Shown piece after piece: positions 1 to 10,200 of a stretch of DNA of 64,000 nt. This stretch comes from Flavobacterium denitrificans DSM 15936 (GTDB lineage Bacteria > Bacteroidota > Bacteroidia > Flavobacteriales > Flavobacteriaceae). The notes under the pieces are model-generated. The model worked only from the letters and a program-made list of their open reading frames with translations, did not search any database and had not been told where the DNA came from. Position 1 is the first letter of the stretch; every line of letters starts with the position of its first letter. A program made the position numbers and the translations under genes. The DNA is taken from positions 248,001 to 312,000 of the forward strand of contig NZ_AUDL01000011.1 in assembly GCF_000425445.1 (NCBI RefSeq). The letters are read 5' to 3'.

Positions 1-1
1 T

Positions 2-1183
2 ACCATTGCCAGCTACAAAGAGTTAAACGGGCGCAGTGCACATTTTGAGAAAGTACAAGGCGTAAATGCCATGATTCGTCGCGGGCCTTTGGGAGTTGTT
101 TTATGTCTTGGACCGTATAACTATCCGTTAAACGAAACTTTTTCATTATTGATTCCGGCTTTAATTATGGGTAATGCTGTAATCTTTAAACCAGCAAAAC
201 ATGGTGTTTTATGTATTTCGCCATTGTTGGAAGCTTTTAGAAGCAGTTTTCCAAAAGGCGTAATCAATATCGTTTACGGACGCGGAAGAGAAGTTGCTTC
301 CCCAATTATGAAATCAGGGAAAATTGATGTTTTGGCATTAATCGGGAACAGCAAATCGGCGATTGCTTTGCAGGATCAGCATCCAAATAAAAACAGACTT
401 CGTTTGATTTTAGGTTTAGAGGCAAAAAATCCGGCAATTATTCTTCCTGATGCCGATTTAGATTTGGCTATTCAAGAATGTATTACAGGATCATTATCTT
501 TCAATGGCCAACGTTGTACAGCTTTAAAAGTATTGTACGTTCACGAATCAATCAGAGAAGAATTCAACAAACGTTTCGCTGAAAAAGTAGATGCTTTAGG
601 ATTTGGAAATCCTTGGGAAAAAGGAGTTTCTTTAACGCCGCTTCCAGAAACTGACAAGCCAGCTTATATTCAGGGATTAATTGATGATGCAAAACACAAA
701 GGTGCAAGCATTATCAACGAAAAAGGAGGAAAACATACTGAAAACTTTATTTTTCCAGCTGTGTTATATCCAGTAAATAAAGAAATGAGAGTGTATCATG
801 AAGAACAATTTGGTCCAGTAGTTCCAATTATTTCTTTCAAAGATATCAATGAACCGCTTGAAGATATGGCTGAATCAAATTATGGCCAGCAAGTGAGTTT
901 GTTTGGAAAAGATATTAAAACTTTGGCACCGCTTATTGATGCTTTAGTAAATTTAGTTTGCAGAGTTAATTTAAACAGTTCATGTCAAAGAGGACCAGAC
1001 GCGTTCCCTTTTACAGGAAGAAAAGATTCTGCAGTTGGAACATTAAGTATTCCAGATGCTTTGCGTTCTTTTTCAATACGTACGTTTGTAGCTTCAAAAG
1101 ATATCGATTACAACAATGAAATTTTGCAGGAATTGCTAAACAGCAAAGAATCGAATTTCATTAATACCGATTATATTTTGTAG
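2..1183 (+). CDS. gapN: NADP-dependent glyceraldehyde-3-phosphate dehydrogenase (aldehyde dehydrogenase family), 5' truncated
   Basis: The reading frame is open from base 2, so the window cuts off the N-terminus. An internal ATG at 71 is not the real start. The fragment has the aldehyde dehydrogenase motifs GPYNYPLNE (nucleotide-binding region) and [10 protein letters not shown], whose Cys is the catalytic thiol. The [10 protein letters not shown] form is typical of non-phosphorylating GAPDH (GapN), which oxidises glyceraldehyde-3-phosphate to 3-phosphoglycerate with NADP and makes cytosolic NADPH. The general-base region reads [17 protein letters not shown]. The gene stands alone: a hairpin terminator follows and the next gene is unrelated. 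The family is clear; the exact substrate is inferred from motif similarity, and another ALDH activity remains possible. Confidence 0.8.
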   Translation, partial: TIASYKELNGRSAHFEKVQGVNAMIRRGPLGVVLCLGPYNYPLNETFSLLIPALIMGNAVIFKPAKHGVLCISPLLEAFRSSFPKGVINIVYGRGREVASPIMKSGKIDVLALIGNSKSAIALQDQHPNKNRLRLILGLEAKNPAIILPDADLDLAIQECITGSLSFNGQRCTALKVLYVHESIREEFNKRFAEKVDALGFGNPWEKGVSLTPLPETDKPAYIQGLIDDAKHKGASIINEKGGKHTENFIFPAVLYPVNKEMRVYHEEQFGPVVPIISFKDINEPLEDMAESNYGQQVSLFGKDIKTLAPLIDALVNLVCRVNLNSSCQRGPDAFPFTGRKDSAVGTLSIPDALRSFSIRTFVASKDIDYNNEILQELLNSKESNFINTDYIL

Positions 1184-1212
1184 CCATCAGAGTTATATAT
1201 TAATTGTAGGTC

Positions 1213-1254
1213 ACCGTCTTTTTCTTTTTGAAAGAGACGGTTTTTTTTTTTTTT
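1213..1254 (+). terminator. Rho-independent terminator after gapN
   Basis: The stem ACCGTCT/AGACGGT (1213-1219 and 1235-1241) is followed by a long T run. It lies 29 bases after the gapN stop codon. Confidence 0.8.
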
Positions 1255-1258
1255 GAAA

Positions 1259-1361
1259 GGGACAAAGAGACAAAGATGCAAGGGACAAAGGTTTTAATTT
1301 TTTGCCTTCGCTTACCATGGCAAACCTGAAACCTGAAACCTGAAACTTGAAACTTTAAATT
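1259..1361. repeat. Interspersed intergenic repeat (GACAAAG and ACCTGAAA short tandems)
   Basis: The first half has copies of GACAAAG. The second half has three or four tandem copies of AAACCTGA/AAACTTGA. The same words recur near 7189-7233, so this is probably a dispersed repeat rather than a local regulatory site. No function is seen. Confidence 0.5.
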
Positions 1362-1443
1362 TTTATAACCCTATTGTAACAATAAGTTAAAAAAATCCAC
1401 TAATATTATAACGAAATAAAATCATCAAAATCTTAAAACATTT

Positions 1444-3315
1444 ATGAGAACAAAATCAATGCAATTTTTGCTAATTGCTTTGGCATTTTTTGCACAAAAT
1501 AGCTTTGCGCAGGAACTTTATATGCCTCGAAATATAAAAGATGCTTACGCAAAAGGAACACGTTCAATGGACGGAAAACCAGGAAAAAACTATTGGCAGA
1601 ATCACGGGAAATATACAATGGAAATTACTGTTGATGCCAAAACAAAAATAGTAAGCGGAACAGAAACTATTGAATACACAAACAACAGCAATGATACATT
1701 GAAAAACTTGCCTATTCGATTTGTAAATAATCTTCATAAACCATCTTCACCTCGAAGCGGCACTGTAAGTCAAGATTTTTTAAGTGACGGATTAACTATT
1801 ACTTCATTAAAAATTGGTGGCGAAGTCTATAAAGAAGACGGCAGAAAATGGGGAACTGTTGGAGTTGTAAGAATGAAAAAACCTATTCCGCCGCATTCTA
1901 AAGCAACAATTAATATTGACTGGAATTATCCTTTGTCTAAAGAAAGTGGGAGAGAAGGACAAATCGACGAAACTACTTTTTTTGTAGCCTACAGTTATCC
2001 TCGTGTTTCAGTTTTTGATGACTATAACAAATGGGACAGATTGCCACATACAGATCGTCAGGAGTTTTATAATGATTTTAATGATTATACTTATTCTGTA
2101 AAAGCACCAAAAAATTATGTGGTTTATGCAACTGGAGATTTATTAAATCCAGATGAGGTTTTGCAACCCGAATTTTCAGCACGTTTAAAAAAATCTTACG
2201 TTACAGATGAAGTGTTGCATATTGCGAATGAACAAGAAATGAAAAACGGATTAGTAACTAAACAGAACGACTGGAATGTTTGGAAATTTGAAGCAAAGCA
2301 TATTTCTGATGTTTGTTTTGGTTTGAGTGATCATTACTTATGGGATGCAAGCAGTGTTATAGTTGATAAAAAAACAAATAGACGTGCAAGTGTTCAAGCG
2401 GCATACGATGTAAAAGGGACAGATTTTGAGGTTTCTGTAAAAAATAATCAATATGCATTGGATTGGTTTTCGAATAACTGGCCAGGAATTCCATATCCGT
2501 TTTCTAAAATGACCGCTTTTCAAGGATTTGCTGATATGGAATATCCAATGATGTGCAACGACTCACAAATGGGGGATCCGGTTTTTGCACAATTGGTTCA
2601 GGATCATGAAGTAGCGCATACCTATTTTCCTTTTTATATGGGAATCAATGAAACACGATATGCTTTTATGGATGAAGGATGGGCTACAACTTTTGAATAT
2701 TTAATTGGAATTGCCGAACATGGCAAAGAAGCAGCAGATAAATTTTATAAAGACTTTAGAGTTAAAGGTTATATTAATGATCCATCAACTGAGGAAGATC
2801 AACCGATTATCTCAATGTCGTCCCAGGTTTCTGATGCGGGCTACGGAAACAATTCTTACGGAAAAGCTTCACTTTCTTATATAGCTTTGAAGGATTTGCT
2901 GGGTGATGATTTATTCAAAAAAGCATTACATTCTTATATGGAGAATTGGAACGGAAAACACCCAATTCCTTGGGATTATTTCAATTCGTTTAATGCGGCA
3001 ACAGGTAAAAATCTGAATTGGTTCTTTAATAATTGGTTTTTCACGAATAATTACATTGATCTTACAGTTAAGAATGTAGAAAAGAATAAAATTGCAATTG
3101 AAAATACAGGAGGTTTCGCAATTCCTTTTGATATAAAAGTTGTTTATGCGGATAATTCAACTGAAATAGTACATCAAACACCAGCAATTTGGGAAACAAA
3201 CCAAAAATTGGCAACAATTAATTTGAAAAGCAAGAAGGAAATTAAGCTAATTACGATTGATGGCGGTATTTTTATGGATGCTACTCCTGCGAATAATATG
3301 TGGGTTAGCAAATAA
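1444..3315 (+). CDS. Secreted M1 family metallopeptidase
   Basis: The 623-residue protein has a type I signal peptide ending at ...NSFAQ. It has the gluzincin zinc site HEVAH (His388, Glu389, His392) with the third ligand Glu411 in DEGW, the HExxH-X18-E spacing of M1 aminopeptidases. The upstream GFADMEYP segment occupies the place of the GXMEN substrate motif. It probably trims N-terminal residues from peptides in the periplasm or outside the cell. It is a single-gene unit, with terminators on both sides. M1 membership is secure; whether it is a true aminopeptidase cannot be told from the sequence. Confidence 0.9.
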   Translation: MRTKSMQFLLIALAFFAQNSFAQELYMPRNIKDAYAKGTRSMDGKPGKNYWQNHGKYTMEITVDAKTKIVSGTETIEYTNNSNDTLKNLPIRFVNNLHKPSSPRSGTVSQDFLSDGLTITSLKIGGEVYKEDGRKWGTVGVVRMKKPIPPHSKATINIDWNYPLSKESGREGQIDETTFFVAYSYPRVSVFDDYNKWDRLPHTDRQEFYNDFNDYTYSVKAPKNYVVYATGDLLNPDEVLQPEFSARLKKSYVTDEVLHIANEQEMKNGLVTKQNDWNVWKFEAKHISDVCFGLSDHYLWDASSVIVDKKTNRRASVQAAYDVKGTDFEVSVKNNQYALDWFSNNWPGIPYPFSKMTAFQGFADMEYPMMCNDSQMGDPVFAQLVQDHEVAHTYFPFYMGINETRYAFMDEGWATTFEYLIGIAEHGKEAADKFYKDFRVKGYINDPSTEEDQPIISMSSQVSDAGYGNNSYGKASLSYIALKDLLGDDLFKKALHSYMENWNGKHPIPWDYFNSFNAATGKNLNWFFNNWFFTNNYIDLTVKNVEKNKIAIENTGGFAIPFDIKVVYADNSTEIVHQTPAIWETNQKLATINLKSKKEIKLITIDGGIFMDATPANNMWVSK

Positions 3316-3340
3316 TTCTTAATAATAATAAATCAAGAAG

Positions 3341-3373
3341 CCGTCTTTTTTAATGAAAATGACGGTTTTTTTT
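3341..3373 (+). terminator. Terminator after the M1 peptidase
   Basis: Stem CCGTC/GACGG flanked by T-rich sequence, with an 8-T tail, 26 bases after the stop codon. Confidence 0.65.
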
Positions 3374-3433
3374 ATTTTTTAAGTAAAATAATACAAATGT
3401 GGAAAACCGTATTAAATTGTTCACAGAAAAAGT

Positions 3434-3441
3434 TACGTTTG
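3434..3441 (+). promoter_or_regulatory. Bacteroidota -7 promoter element
   Basis: TACGTTTG is an exact TANNTTTG match, 26 bases before the ATG at 3468. A TTG lies 14 bases upstream, closer than the usual -33 spacing, so only the -7 element is well supported. Confidence 0.5.
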
Positions 3442-3467
3442 CAAAAATATAAACAATTGAATTATTA

Positions 3468-4079
3468 ATGAAAAAGTACCACATTCTTTTAGGTTTATTG
3501 CTTTCTTTTAAAAGTTTTGCGCAAAACGATTCGAAAACCGCATTTCAAAAGAGCAGATACGAATTAGCTGTTTCGTATTATAAAAAAGCAGATTTTAGAA
3601 AAGCATTAGACTTATTTTCTATTGCTTCAAAACTTAAACCAGAAAACGAATTAGGAAAAGAATCGACAAAGCAGGTAGATGCTTTAAAAACTATTCTTAG
3701 AAATGATGTTCTAAGTCGTGTTGTTGGAAAATGGAAATTGACGGGAGATAAACCTACTTGGGCACAAACCACAATTACAAGTCAGAATGATATTGAAGAA
3801 ATTATTGAAATAAATCAGGATAAGATTTTATTTTTTGTAACAGATAAAAAAACGCTGATCAAAAAAATGGTAAAATCAGAGGATTTGAAATATTATAATA
3901 AAGATGTGACCGACGGTGTTTTTTCAGATATAATTCTTTCTGATGGGACAATTTGGAGTTGCTTATTGGATGAAGAAGCAAATGTGCTTCACGTTATAAA
4001 TATTGCCAAACAAACTGAAAAAGGCATCGAAAATATAACCAGCAATAATGAAGAAGCTTATTTTGTAAGAATAAAATAA
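3468..4079 (+). CDS. Secreted protein of unknown function with a TPR-like segment
   Basis: A signal peptide (cleavage after KSFA) precedes a short helical repeat, roughly residues 22-75. The repeat includes ELAVSYYKKADFRKALDLFSIASKLKP, which fits one or two TPR motifs. The remaining ~120 residues look like a beta-rich domain that I do not recognise (GKWKLTGDKPTWAQ onward, then several short strands). It is probably periplasmic. It is transcribed alone from its own promoter and ends at a strong bidirectional terminator shared with the convergent beta-barrel gene. No function is proposed. Confidence 0.7.
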   Translation: MKKYHILLGLLLSFKSFAQNDSKTAFQKSRYELAVSYYKKADFRKALDLFSIASKLKPENELGKESTKQVDALKTILRNDVLSRVVGKWKLTGDKPTWAQTTITSQNDIEEIIEINQDKILFFVTDKKTLIKKMVKSEDLKYYNKDVTDGVFSDIILSDGTIWSCLLDEEANVLHVINIAKQTEKGIENITSNNEEAYFVRIK

Positions 4080-4080
4080 T

Positions 4081-4108
4081 AAAAGGGGAATCAAATGATT
4101 CCCCTTTT
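4081..4108. terminator. Bidirectional terminator between convergent genes
   Basis: A 13-bp perfect stem, AAAAGGGGAATCA with its complement at 4096-4108, has A-rich and T-rich ends. It can serve both the gene ending at 4079 and the minus-strand gene ending at 4125. Confidence 0.85.
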
Positions 4109-4124
4109 TATGTTTGTGTATCGA

Positions 4125-4688
4125 TTACAAAAATTTAAAACCTACTGAAAAATTAGAAATACCTGTTTTAATGCTTCTTCCAGATGGATCAAGATCGGTT
4201 ACGCCTGCTAGATATCTGTAATCGACTGTAAATCGCCATAAATCTACTCCGGCACCACCAAGAAAACTGCTATTGTTTCGTTCAAAAGCAATAAAATTGA
4301 GATTATTGCTTGCATTAATATCAGAGTAGTTTTTCCAGTTGTATCCAAGAAATATTCTGACGTTTCCTAATTTTCCTAAAGGGAGAACTTTTAAACCAGC
4401 AATCAAAGTTGCGTCAGTACCGCCTAACTCATATTCTGTTTCCCCAATTCCGGTTTGCGAAACGCTAAATTTTGATTTAGCATATCCAAATTCACCCTGG
4501 CCATAAAAAAGCGCCAGATTTACTCGAACAAATCCAGCAAAACCATACTCGGTTCCTGAACTTTTAGAACTGAAATCATCAGTAATTACGGAAGTTATAT
4601 TAGTAGAAAATTGAGGTCCAACTTGTATTAGCTGCGCAAATCCATTGACACAAATACATAATAATGTAGCGAGAAAGAACTTTTTCAT
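4125..4688 (-). CDS. Outer membrane beta-barrel protein, porin-like
   Basis: The 187-residue protein has a signal peptide ending VNGFA. Alternating polar and hydrophobic strands follow, with glycine and aromatic residues (YGFAGFVRVNLALFYGQGEFGYAK, LRFTVDYRYLAGV). It ends in Phe-Leu within SVGFKFL, which fits a C-terminal barrel strand. The length suits an eight-stranded OmpW/OmpA-type barrel. It sits convergent to the preceding gene and divergent from the acetyltransferase. Ligand and function are unknown. Confidence 0.75.
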   Translation of the reverse strand: MKKFFLATLLCICVNGFAQLIQVGPQFSTNITSVITDDFSSKSSGTEYGFAGFVRVNLALFYGQGEFGYAKSKFSVSQTGIGETEYELGGTDATLIAGLKVLPLGKLGNVRIFLGYNWKNYSDINASNNLNFIAFERNNSSFLGGAGVDLWRFTVDYRYLAGVTDLDPSGRSIKTGISNFSVGFKFL

Positions 4689-4835
4689 AACTGGTTTTTA
4701 TTTATTTTGATACTATAAAATTAATTATTAATAATTAAAATAGAATGATTTTTCTGGTTTATTTTTAGTTATCTTTTTGATAATGAGAAGGATGTTGTTT
4801 TTTGATTTCGAAATGTTTTTCATTTTTAAATGGCG

Positions 4836-4843
4836 TAAATTTG
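4836..4843 (+). promoter_or_regulatory. -7 promoter element of the acetyltransferase gene
   Basis: TAAATTTG matches TANNTTTG exactly and lies 27 bases before the ATG at 4870. It supports that start over the upstream in-frame ATG at 4777, which would lie ahead of the promoter. Confidence 0.45.
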
Positions 4844-4869
4844 GCTTAAGACTAAATACCTTATTTGAA

Positions 4870-5274
4870 ATGAAAATTACAGCAATTGAGCCTTCGCAAA
4901 CTTGGAAAATCCGACACGAAGTAATGTGGCCCGATCAGCCTTTTGAATATGTTCAATTAAAAGAAGATAATCTAGGATTGCATTTTGGTGCTTTTGAAAA
5001 TGAAGAACTAGTTTCAATTGTTTCCTGTTTTTTTTCTGAAAATGAAATGCAGTTCAGAAAATTGGCAACTCTGGAAAAATATCAAGGAAAAGGAATCGCT
5101 TCAAAACTGCTGCAGCATGTATTTGCGTTGGCTAAACAAAGAGATATCACTAAAATTTGGTGCAATGCGCGCGCCAATAAAAAGTCATTTTACGAAAAAT
5201 TCGGAATGATTGATACACAAAAAACTTTCTCTAAAGAAGGCCAGGAATTTACCATTATGGAAATTTTATTGTAA
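4870..5274 (+). CDS. GNAT family N-acetyltransferase
   Basis: This 134-residue cytoplasmic protein has the GNAT fold signature: a beta strand with LHFGAFENEELVSIVSC, the acetyl-CoA loop in LEKYQGKGIASKLLQHVFALAK (the R/QxxGxG/A motif), and a terminal NKKSFYEKFGM motif. I chose 4870 because MKITAIEP begins the fold and a -7 promoter element lies between it and the more upstream ATG at 4777. A longer form would add 31 hydrophobic residues unlike the family. The substrate cannot be predicted. Confidence 0.85.
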   Translation: MKITAIEPSQTWKIRHEVMWPDQPFEYVQLKEDNLGLHFGAFENEELVSIVSCFFSENEMQFRKLATLEKYQGKGIASKLLQHVFALAKQRDITKIWCNARANKKSFYEKFGMIDTQKTFSKEGQEFTIMEILL

Positions 5275-5447
5275 AAATTTAAGATCAAATTGAGGAATAA
5301 AATAAAGAGTGCCAATTTTTTATGTTTATTATTTTTTTGAAAGTTGATTTTGTTTTTTTCAACAAAACTTCAGTTGCAAATTTTGCTCGACTGCATTTTT
5401 GATATAAAATCATTTGTATAATTGTGGAATAAATAGCGAAAAAAAAA

Positions 5448-5459
5448 GAAAACGTTTTC
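5448..5459. promoter_or_regulatory. Palindrome upstream of the efflux operon
   Basis: GAAAACGTTTTC is a perfect 12-bp palindrome about 75 bases before the ATG at 5533. Its CG-centred form resembles operators of LacI-type regulators. No local regulator gene of that type exists, so the role is open. Confidence 0.3.
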
Positions 5460-5532
5460 GCTTATTATCGACATGTTAAGACTTTCTTATTTTATTTTTT
5501 TTATTGTAATCTTTTAGTACTTTCGCACCGAA

Positions 5533-5916
5533 ATGAGAAAGTTAATAGTATTTTTAGTATTCATGAATTTGCTTCTGTCAGGTGGAGGCCAATATCTTAA
5601 TGCTAATACTATTGGAGCTTCTCAGCATCATTTGCTTGAAAAAAAGCACCGTGTAAAATTCACAAACCAAGAACGTGGCACTTCACTTATTGAAGATGCA
5701 GATGTGGATGTTGAAGAAGATTTGCTTGGAAATGATGATGCTAATGATGGACTTACAACGAAATTTGTTGCAGTTAATTACAGTTTACTTGATAACTGGT
5801 ATTTGACTTTTTCGGAGCAATCTGCTACAAATGAATCTAATCGTTTTAAAATCTACGCGCCTTTTCTTGCGCACTCAAATCCTATTTACATTACGCAACG
5901 CGTATTAAGAATTTGA
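5533..5916 (+). CDS. Small secreted protein of unknown function heading the efflux locus
   Basis: The 127-residue protein has a hydrophobic N-terminus (MRKLIVFLVFMNLLLSG) that could be a signal peptide. An acidic middle follows (DADVDVEEDLLGNDDANDG), then a C-terminus with aromatic residues (YSLLDNWYLTF). It has no recognised domain. It is 175 bases upstream of the RND adaptor gene in the same orientation, so it may be co-transcribed, though a hairpin lies in between. Codon use looks like that of its neighbours. No function is proposed. Confidence 0.6.
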   Translation: MRKLIVFLVFMNLLLSGGGQYLNANTIGASQHHLLEKKHRVKFTNQERGTSLIEDADVDVEEDLLGNDDANDGLTTKFVAVNYSLLDNWYLTFSEQSATNESNRFKIYAPFLAHSNPIYITQRVLRI

Positions 5917-5922
5917 TTTACC

Positions 5923-5974
5923 AATATACATCGGTTACCTGTTGTGTAATCCCGCTATCTTGTTGATGTATATT
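5923..5974 (+). promoter_or_regulatory. Hairpin between the small protein and the efflux genes
   Basis: AATATACATC (5923-5932) pairs perfectly with GATGTATATT (5965-5974) across a 32-base loop, followed by a T/C-rich stretch. It could be a weak terminator or attenuator, or protect the downstream efflux mRNA. Confidence 0.4.
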
Positions 5975-6091
5975 TTTCTACTTCTTCTTAAATGAAAGTG
6001 AGGTTATAACTTACTGGTGTCTGATGCATTTTTCCATCTAAGGGAATCACTGTATTCCAAGCATTCAATCGCTTAATTTCCAAACTAAATC

Positions 6092-7174
6092 ATGAAAAGA
6101 ATTATTTTGTTCACAGGCTTAATTGCCTTTGTGTGCCTAACTAGTTGTACAACTAAAAAAGAAGAAAAAGAAGAAGTTGAAGTATTTACGGTAACAAATC
6201 CGGTAAAAATCGATACTTCATTTACAAAAGAATATGTTTCGCAGATTAAATCTGTCCGAAATATCGAAATCCGTGCCCAAGAAAAAGGGTTTTTGCAAAA
6301 CATTTATGTTGATGAAGGACAATTTGTGAAAGCTGGCCAATTGTTGTTCAGAATTATGCCAAATATGTATCAGGCAGAATTGCTAAAAGCACAAGCGGAA
6401 CAAAAATCAACTGAAATCGAATTGCAGAATGCTAAACTTTTAGCAGATAAAAACATCGTTTCTAAAAACGAATTGAGCGTTGCTCAGGCTAAATTGCAAT
6501 CAGCAAAAGCTGAGGTTTCATTGGCAAAACTTCATTTATCATTCACAGAAATCAGAGCTCCGTTTGACGGAACAATTGACCGTATTCCATTAAAACTTGG
6601 AAGTCTTATCGATGAAGGCGAATTATTGACAAGCCTTTCAGACAACAGTCAAATGTTTGCTTATTTCAATGTTACTGAGCCAGAGTATCTTCAATATCAG
6701 ACAGATGTTCAAGATCGTGCTGAGACCAAAGTAAATTTGGTTTTGGCGAACGGCGAAACGTTCAAACATAAAGGAAACGTAGAAGTAATTGAAAGTGAAT
6801 TTAATAATGAAACTGGAAATATCGCTTTTAGAGCAAGATTCCCTAATACCGAAAAATTACTTAGAAATGGCGAAACTGGACAAGTACAAATGTATTTGCC
6901 TCTTAAAAACGCTATTGTAATTCCGCAAAAAGCGACTTACGAAATTCAGGATAAAAAGTATGTTTTTATTGTTGATAAAAACAATAAAGTTACTTCAAGA
7001 GAAATTACTATTACAGGTGAAATCCCTGATTTGTACGTAATAAAAAGCGGTCTTTCTGAAAATGACAAAATCTTGCTTGAAGGTGTTCAGAAAGTAAAAG
7101 AAAACGACAAAATTAAATATGAATACCAAGCTCCTCAAGAGGTAATGAAACATTTGCGTGTAAAAGCAGAATAA
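6092..7174 (+). CDS. RND efflux periplasmic adaptor lipoprotein (AcrA/MexA type)
   Basis: Residues 1-19 (MKRIILFTGLIAFVCLTSC) are a lipoprotein signal. Then come the split lipoyl domain (IRAQEKGFLQNIYVDEGQFVKAGQLLFRI and the returning strand IRAPFDGTIDRIPLKLGSLIDEGELL), an alpha-helical hairpin between them, a beta-barrel domain and a membrane-proximal domain. The 360-residue length is normal for HlyD/AcrA adaptors. It bridges the inner-membrane RND pump and the outer-membrane channel encoded by the next two genes. Exported compounds are unknown. Confidence 0.93.
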   Translation: MKRIILFTGLIAFVCLTSCTTKKEEKEEVEVFTVTNPVKIDTSFTKEYVSQIKSVRNIEIRAQEKGFLQNIYVDEGQFVKAGQLLFRIMPNMYQAELLKAQAEQKSTEIELQNAKLLADKNIVSKNELSVAQAKLQSAKAEVSLAKLHLSFTEIRAPFDGTIDRIPLKLGSLIDEGELLTSLSDNSQMFAYFNVTEPEYLQYQTDVQDRAETKVNLVLANGETFKHKGNVEVIESEFNNETGNIAFRARFPNTEKLLRNGETGQVQMYLPLKNAIVIPQKATYEIQDKKYVFIVDKNNKVTSREITITGEIPDLYVIKSGLSENDKILLEGVQKVKENDKIKYEYQAPQEVMKHLRVKAE

Positions 7175-7188
7175 GGATTTTGTTTAAA

Positions 7189-7233
7189 AGTTTCAAGTTT
7201 CAGGTTTTCGTGAAACTTGGAACCTGAAACCTT
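7189..7233. repeat. Interspersed repeat with inverted halves (GTTTCAAG/CTGAAAC words)
   Basis: TTTCAAGTTTCAGGTTTT is followed by an inverted version of the same words (GAAACTTGGAACCTGAAAC). The words match those at 1320-1357. It sits between the adaptor and pump genes without blocking the likely operon. Confidence 0.5.
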
Positions 7234-7280
7234 AAACAATTTTAAACTTTCATTTGGTTTAATCATTAAAAAAATATAAA

Positions 7281-10200
7281 ATGTTTAATAAATTTATACA
7301 AAGACCGGTTCTGTCGATAGTTATATCGCTGATAATTGTCTTTTTGGGAGTATTGTCGGTATTGAATTTGCCAATTACACAGTTCCCTACGATTTCACCT
7401 CCAATGGTAAATATTACCGCAGATTATCCAGGATCGAACGGTGAATTGATGATTAAGGCAGTTGTTATTCCGTTGGAAAGAGCCTTAAATGGAGTTCCGG
7501 GAATGAAATATATGGCTTCTGATGCCGGTAACGATGGTGAAGCTACGATAAAAGTAGTTTTTAATTTAGGTACAGATCCTAATCAGGCCGCGATTAACGT
7601 TCAAAACCGTGTGGCTTCGGTAACAAATAAGCTTCCTCCATTAGTAATTAGAGAAGGTATCAAAATTACAAGAGAGGTACCAAGTATGTTGATGTACGTG
7701 AACCTTTACAGTACAGACAAAAATACCGACATGAAATTCTTGTACAACTACGCTGATATCAATGTACTTTCAGAATTAAAAAGGGTAAACGGTATTGGTT
7801 CTGGAGATATCTTAGGAACACGTGAATATGCAATGCGTATTTGGTTGAAACCAGATCGTATGCTTGCTTATAAAATCTCTGCCGATGAGGTAATGGAAGC
7901 ATTATCAAGTCAGAGTTTAGAGGCTTCTCCAGGTAAAACAGGAGAAAGTTCTGGTAAACGTTCTCAAGCATTTGAATATGTATTGAAGTATTCAGGACGT
8001 TTTACAACAAAAGAACAATACGAGAATATTGTAGTAAAAGCAAATCCAAACGGAGAGCTTTTGCGTTTGAAAGATATTGCGAAAGTCGAATTCGGAAGCT
8101 CGATGTATGATATCTATTCGAATTTGAATGGAAGACCTTCAGCGGCAATTGTATTGAAACAATCTTTTGGAAGTAACGCGAATCAGGTTATTGAAGAGGT
8201 AAAAGCGAAATTGGAAAAAATCAAACAAAAATTCCCTAAAGGAATGGATTATGAGATTTCTTATGACGTTTCTAAGTTCCTTGATGCTTCTATCGAAAAA
8301 GTAATTCACACGCTTGTTGAAGCGTTTATTCTGGTAGGTTTGGTAGTATTCCTTTTCTTGGGTGACTGGCGATCTACAGTTATTCCGGCAATTGCAGTTC
8401 CGGTATCATTGGTTGGAACTTTTGTGTTCATGACTTTCTTCGATATTTCGTTGAACTTAATTACATTATTTGCTTTGGTATTGGCAATTGGGGTCGTGGT
8501 TGACGATGCGATTGTGGTTATCGAGGCCGTTCACGCCAAGATGGAAGAAGAGCATCTGTCGCCATTTAAGGCAACGAAAAAAGCAATGCATGAAATTGCT
8601 GGAGCAATTGTGGCAATTACATTCCTTATGGCAGCCGTATTTATTCCTGTTGCTTTTATGTCTGGTCCGGTTGGAGTATTTTACCGACAGTTCTCAGTAA
8701 CAATGGCAACTGCGATTATACTGTCAGGTATTGTGGCATTGACCTTGACACCAGCGCTTTGTGCAATGATGTTGAAAAACAATCATGGACAGCCTAAAAA
8801 GAAAACTCCTGCAAACCGATTTATTGATGCTTTCAACGAAAAATTCAATTTAGCACAAGGCAGATATCAAAATGTGTTGGCAAAAATTGTTGACAGACGT
8901 GTTGTTACTTTTGTAGCTTTAATTGGCTTCTGTATCGGAACATGGGGGATTAGTAGCACTGTACCTTCTGGATTTATTCCGAATGAGGATCAGGGAATGT
9001 TTTATGCTGTTATTCAGACACCTCCGGGTTCATCATTAGAAAGAACAAATAATATTGCAGAAAGAGTTCAAAAAATTGCTGAGGAAATAGACGGAGTAAA
9101 ATCAGTTTCTTCATTAGCGGGTTATGAAATTTTATCTGAAGGTACGGGTGCCAACTCAGGAACTTGTTTGGTTAACCTTAAAGATTGGAGCGACCGTAAA
9201 GAATCTGTTGTTGAGATCATGCATCAAATGGAAGAAAAATGTAAAGATATTGCAGGTGCAAATATCGAATTCTTCCAACCGCCAGCTGTACCTGGATATG
9301 GTGCTGCAGGTGGATTTGAGCTTCGTTTGTTGGATAAAACAGGTTCGGGAGATTATAAGAGAATGGAGAAGGTAAACAATGATTTTGTTGCCGAATTGAA
9401 CAAACAACCAGAATTATCAAATGTATTCAGTTTTTATAGTTCAAGCTTCCCTCAGTATATGATGAAAGTCGACAATGATTTGGCACAACAAAAAGGAGTT
9501 TCTATCGAGAATGCCATGAATACTTTGTCAACTCTTGTGGGGAGTAACTACGAAATCAGTTTTATCAAATTCGGAATCAACTATAAAGTTATCGTTCAGG
9601 CTTCGCCGGAATATCGTGCACAGCCAGATGATATATTGAAATTGTATGTGAAAAACGACCGCGATGAAATGGTGCCTTATTCTGCTTTTATGAGATTAGA
9701 AAAAGTGTACGGACTTTCAGAAATCACGCGTCATAACATGTACACCTCAACACAAATCAGTGGTTCTCCGGCAGCAGGTTATAGTTCAGGAACAGCGATT
9801 AAGGTGATTCAACAAATAGCAGAGAAAAAACTGCCAAGAGGATACGACATTGACTGGGCAGGTATTTCTGCCGATGAGGTGGCTCAAGGGAATCAGGCAA
9901 TTTGGGTATTCTTGATCTGTTTAGGATTTGTTTACTTGGTATTAGCGGCACAATATGAAAGTTTCATTTTGCCATTATCAGTAATTCTTTCATTGCCAGC
10001 GGGTATTTTTGGAGCTTTCCTTTTATTGAAATTCACAGGATTGGAAAATAACATTTATGCGCAGGTTGCTATGGTAATGCTTATTGGTTTATTAGGTAAA
10101 AATGCCGTATTGATTGTAGAGTTTGCGATTCAGCGACACGCTGCAGGAAAATCAGTTCTTGACGCCGCTATGGAAGGAGCAAAAGCAAGGTTCCGTCCTA

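Noticed and set aside
4777..4869. Upstream in-frame start for the acetyltransferase
   Set aside because: It would add 31 hydrophobic residues outside the GNAT fold and lies ahead of the likely promoter.
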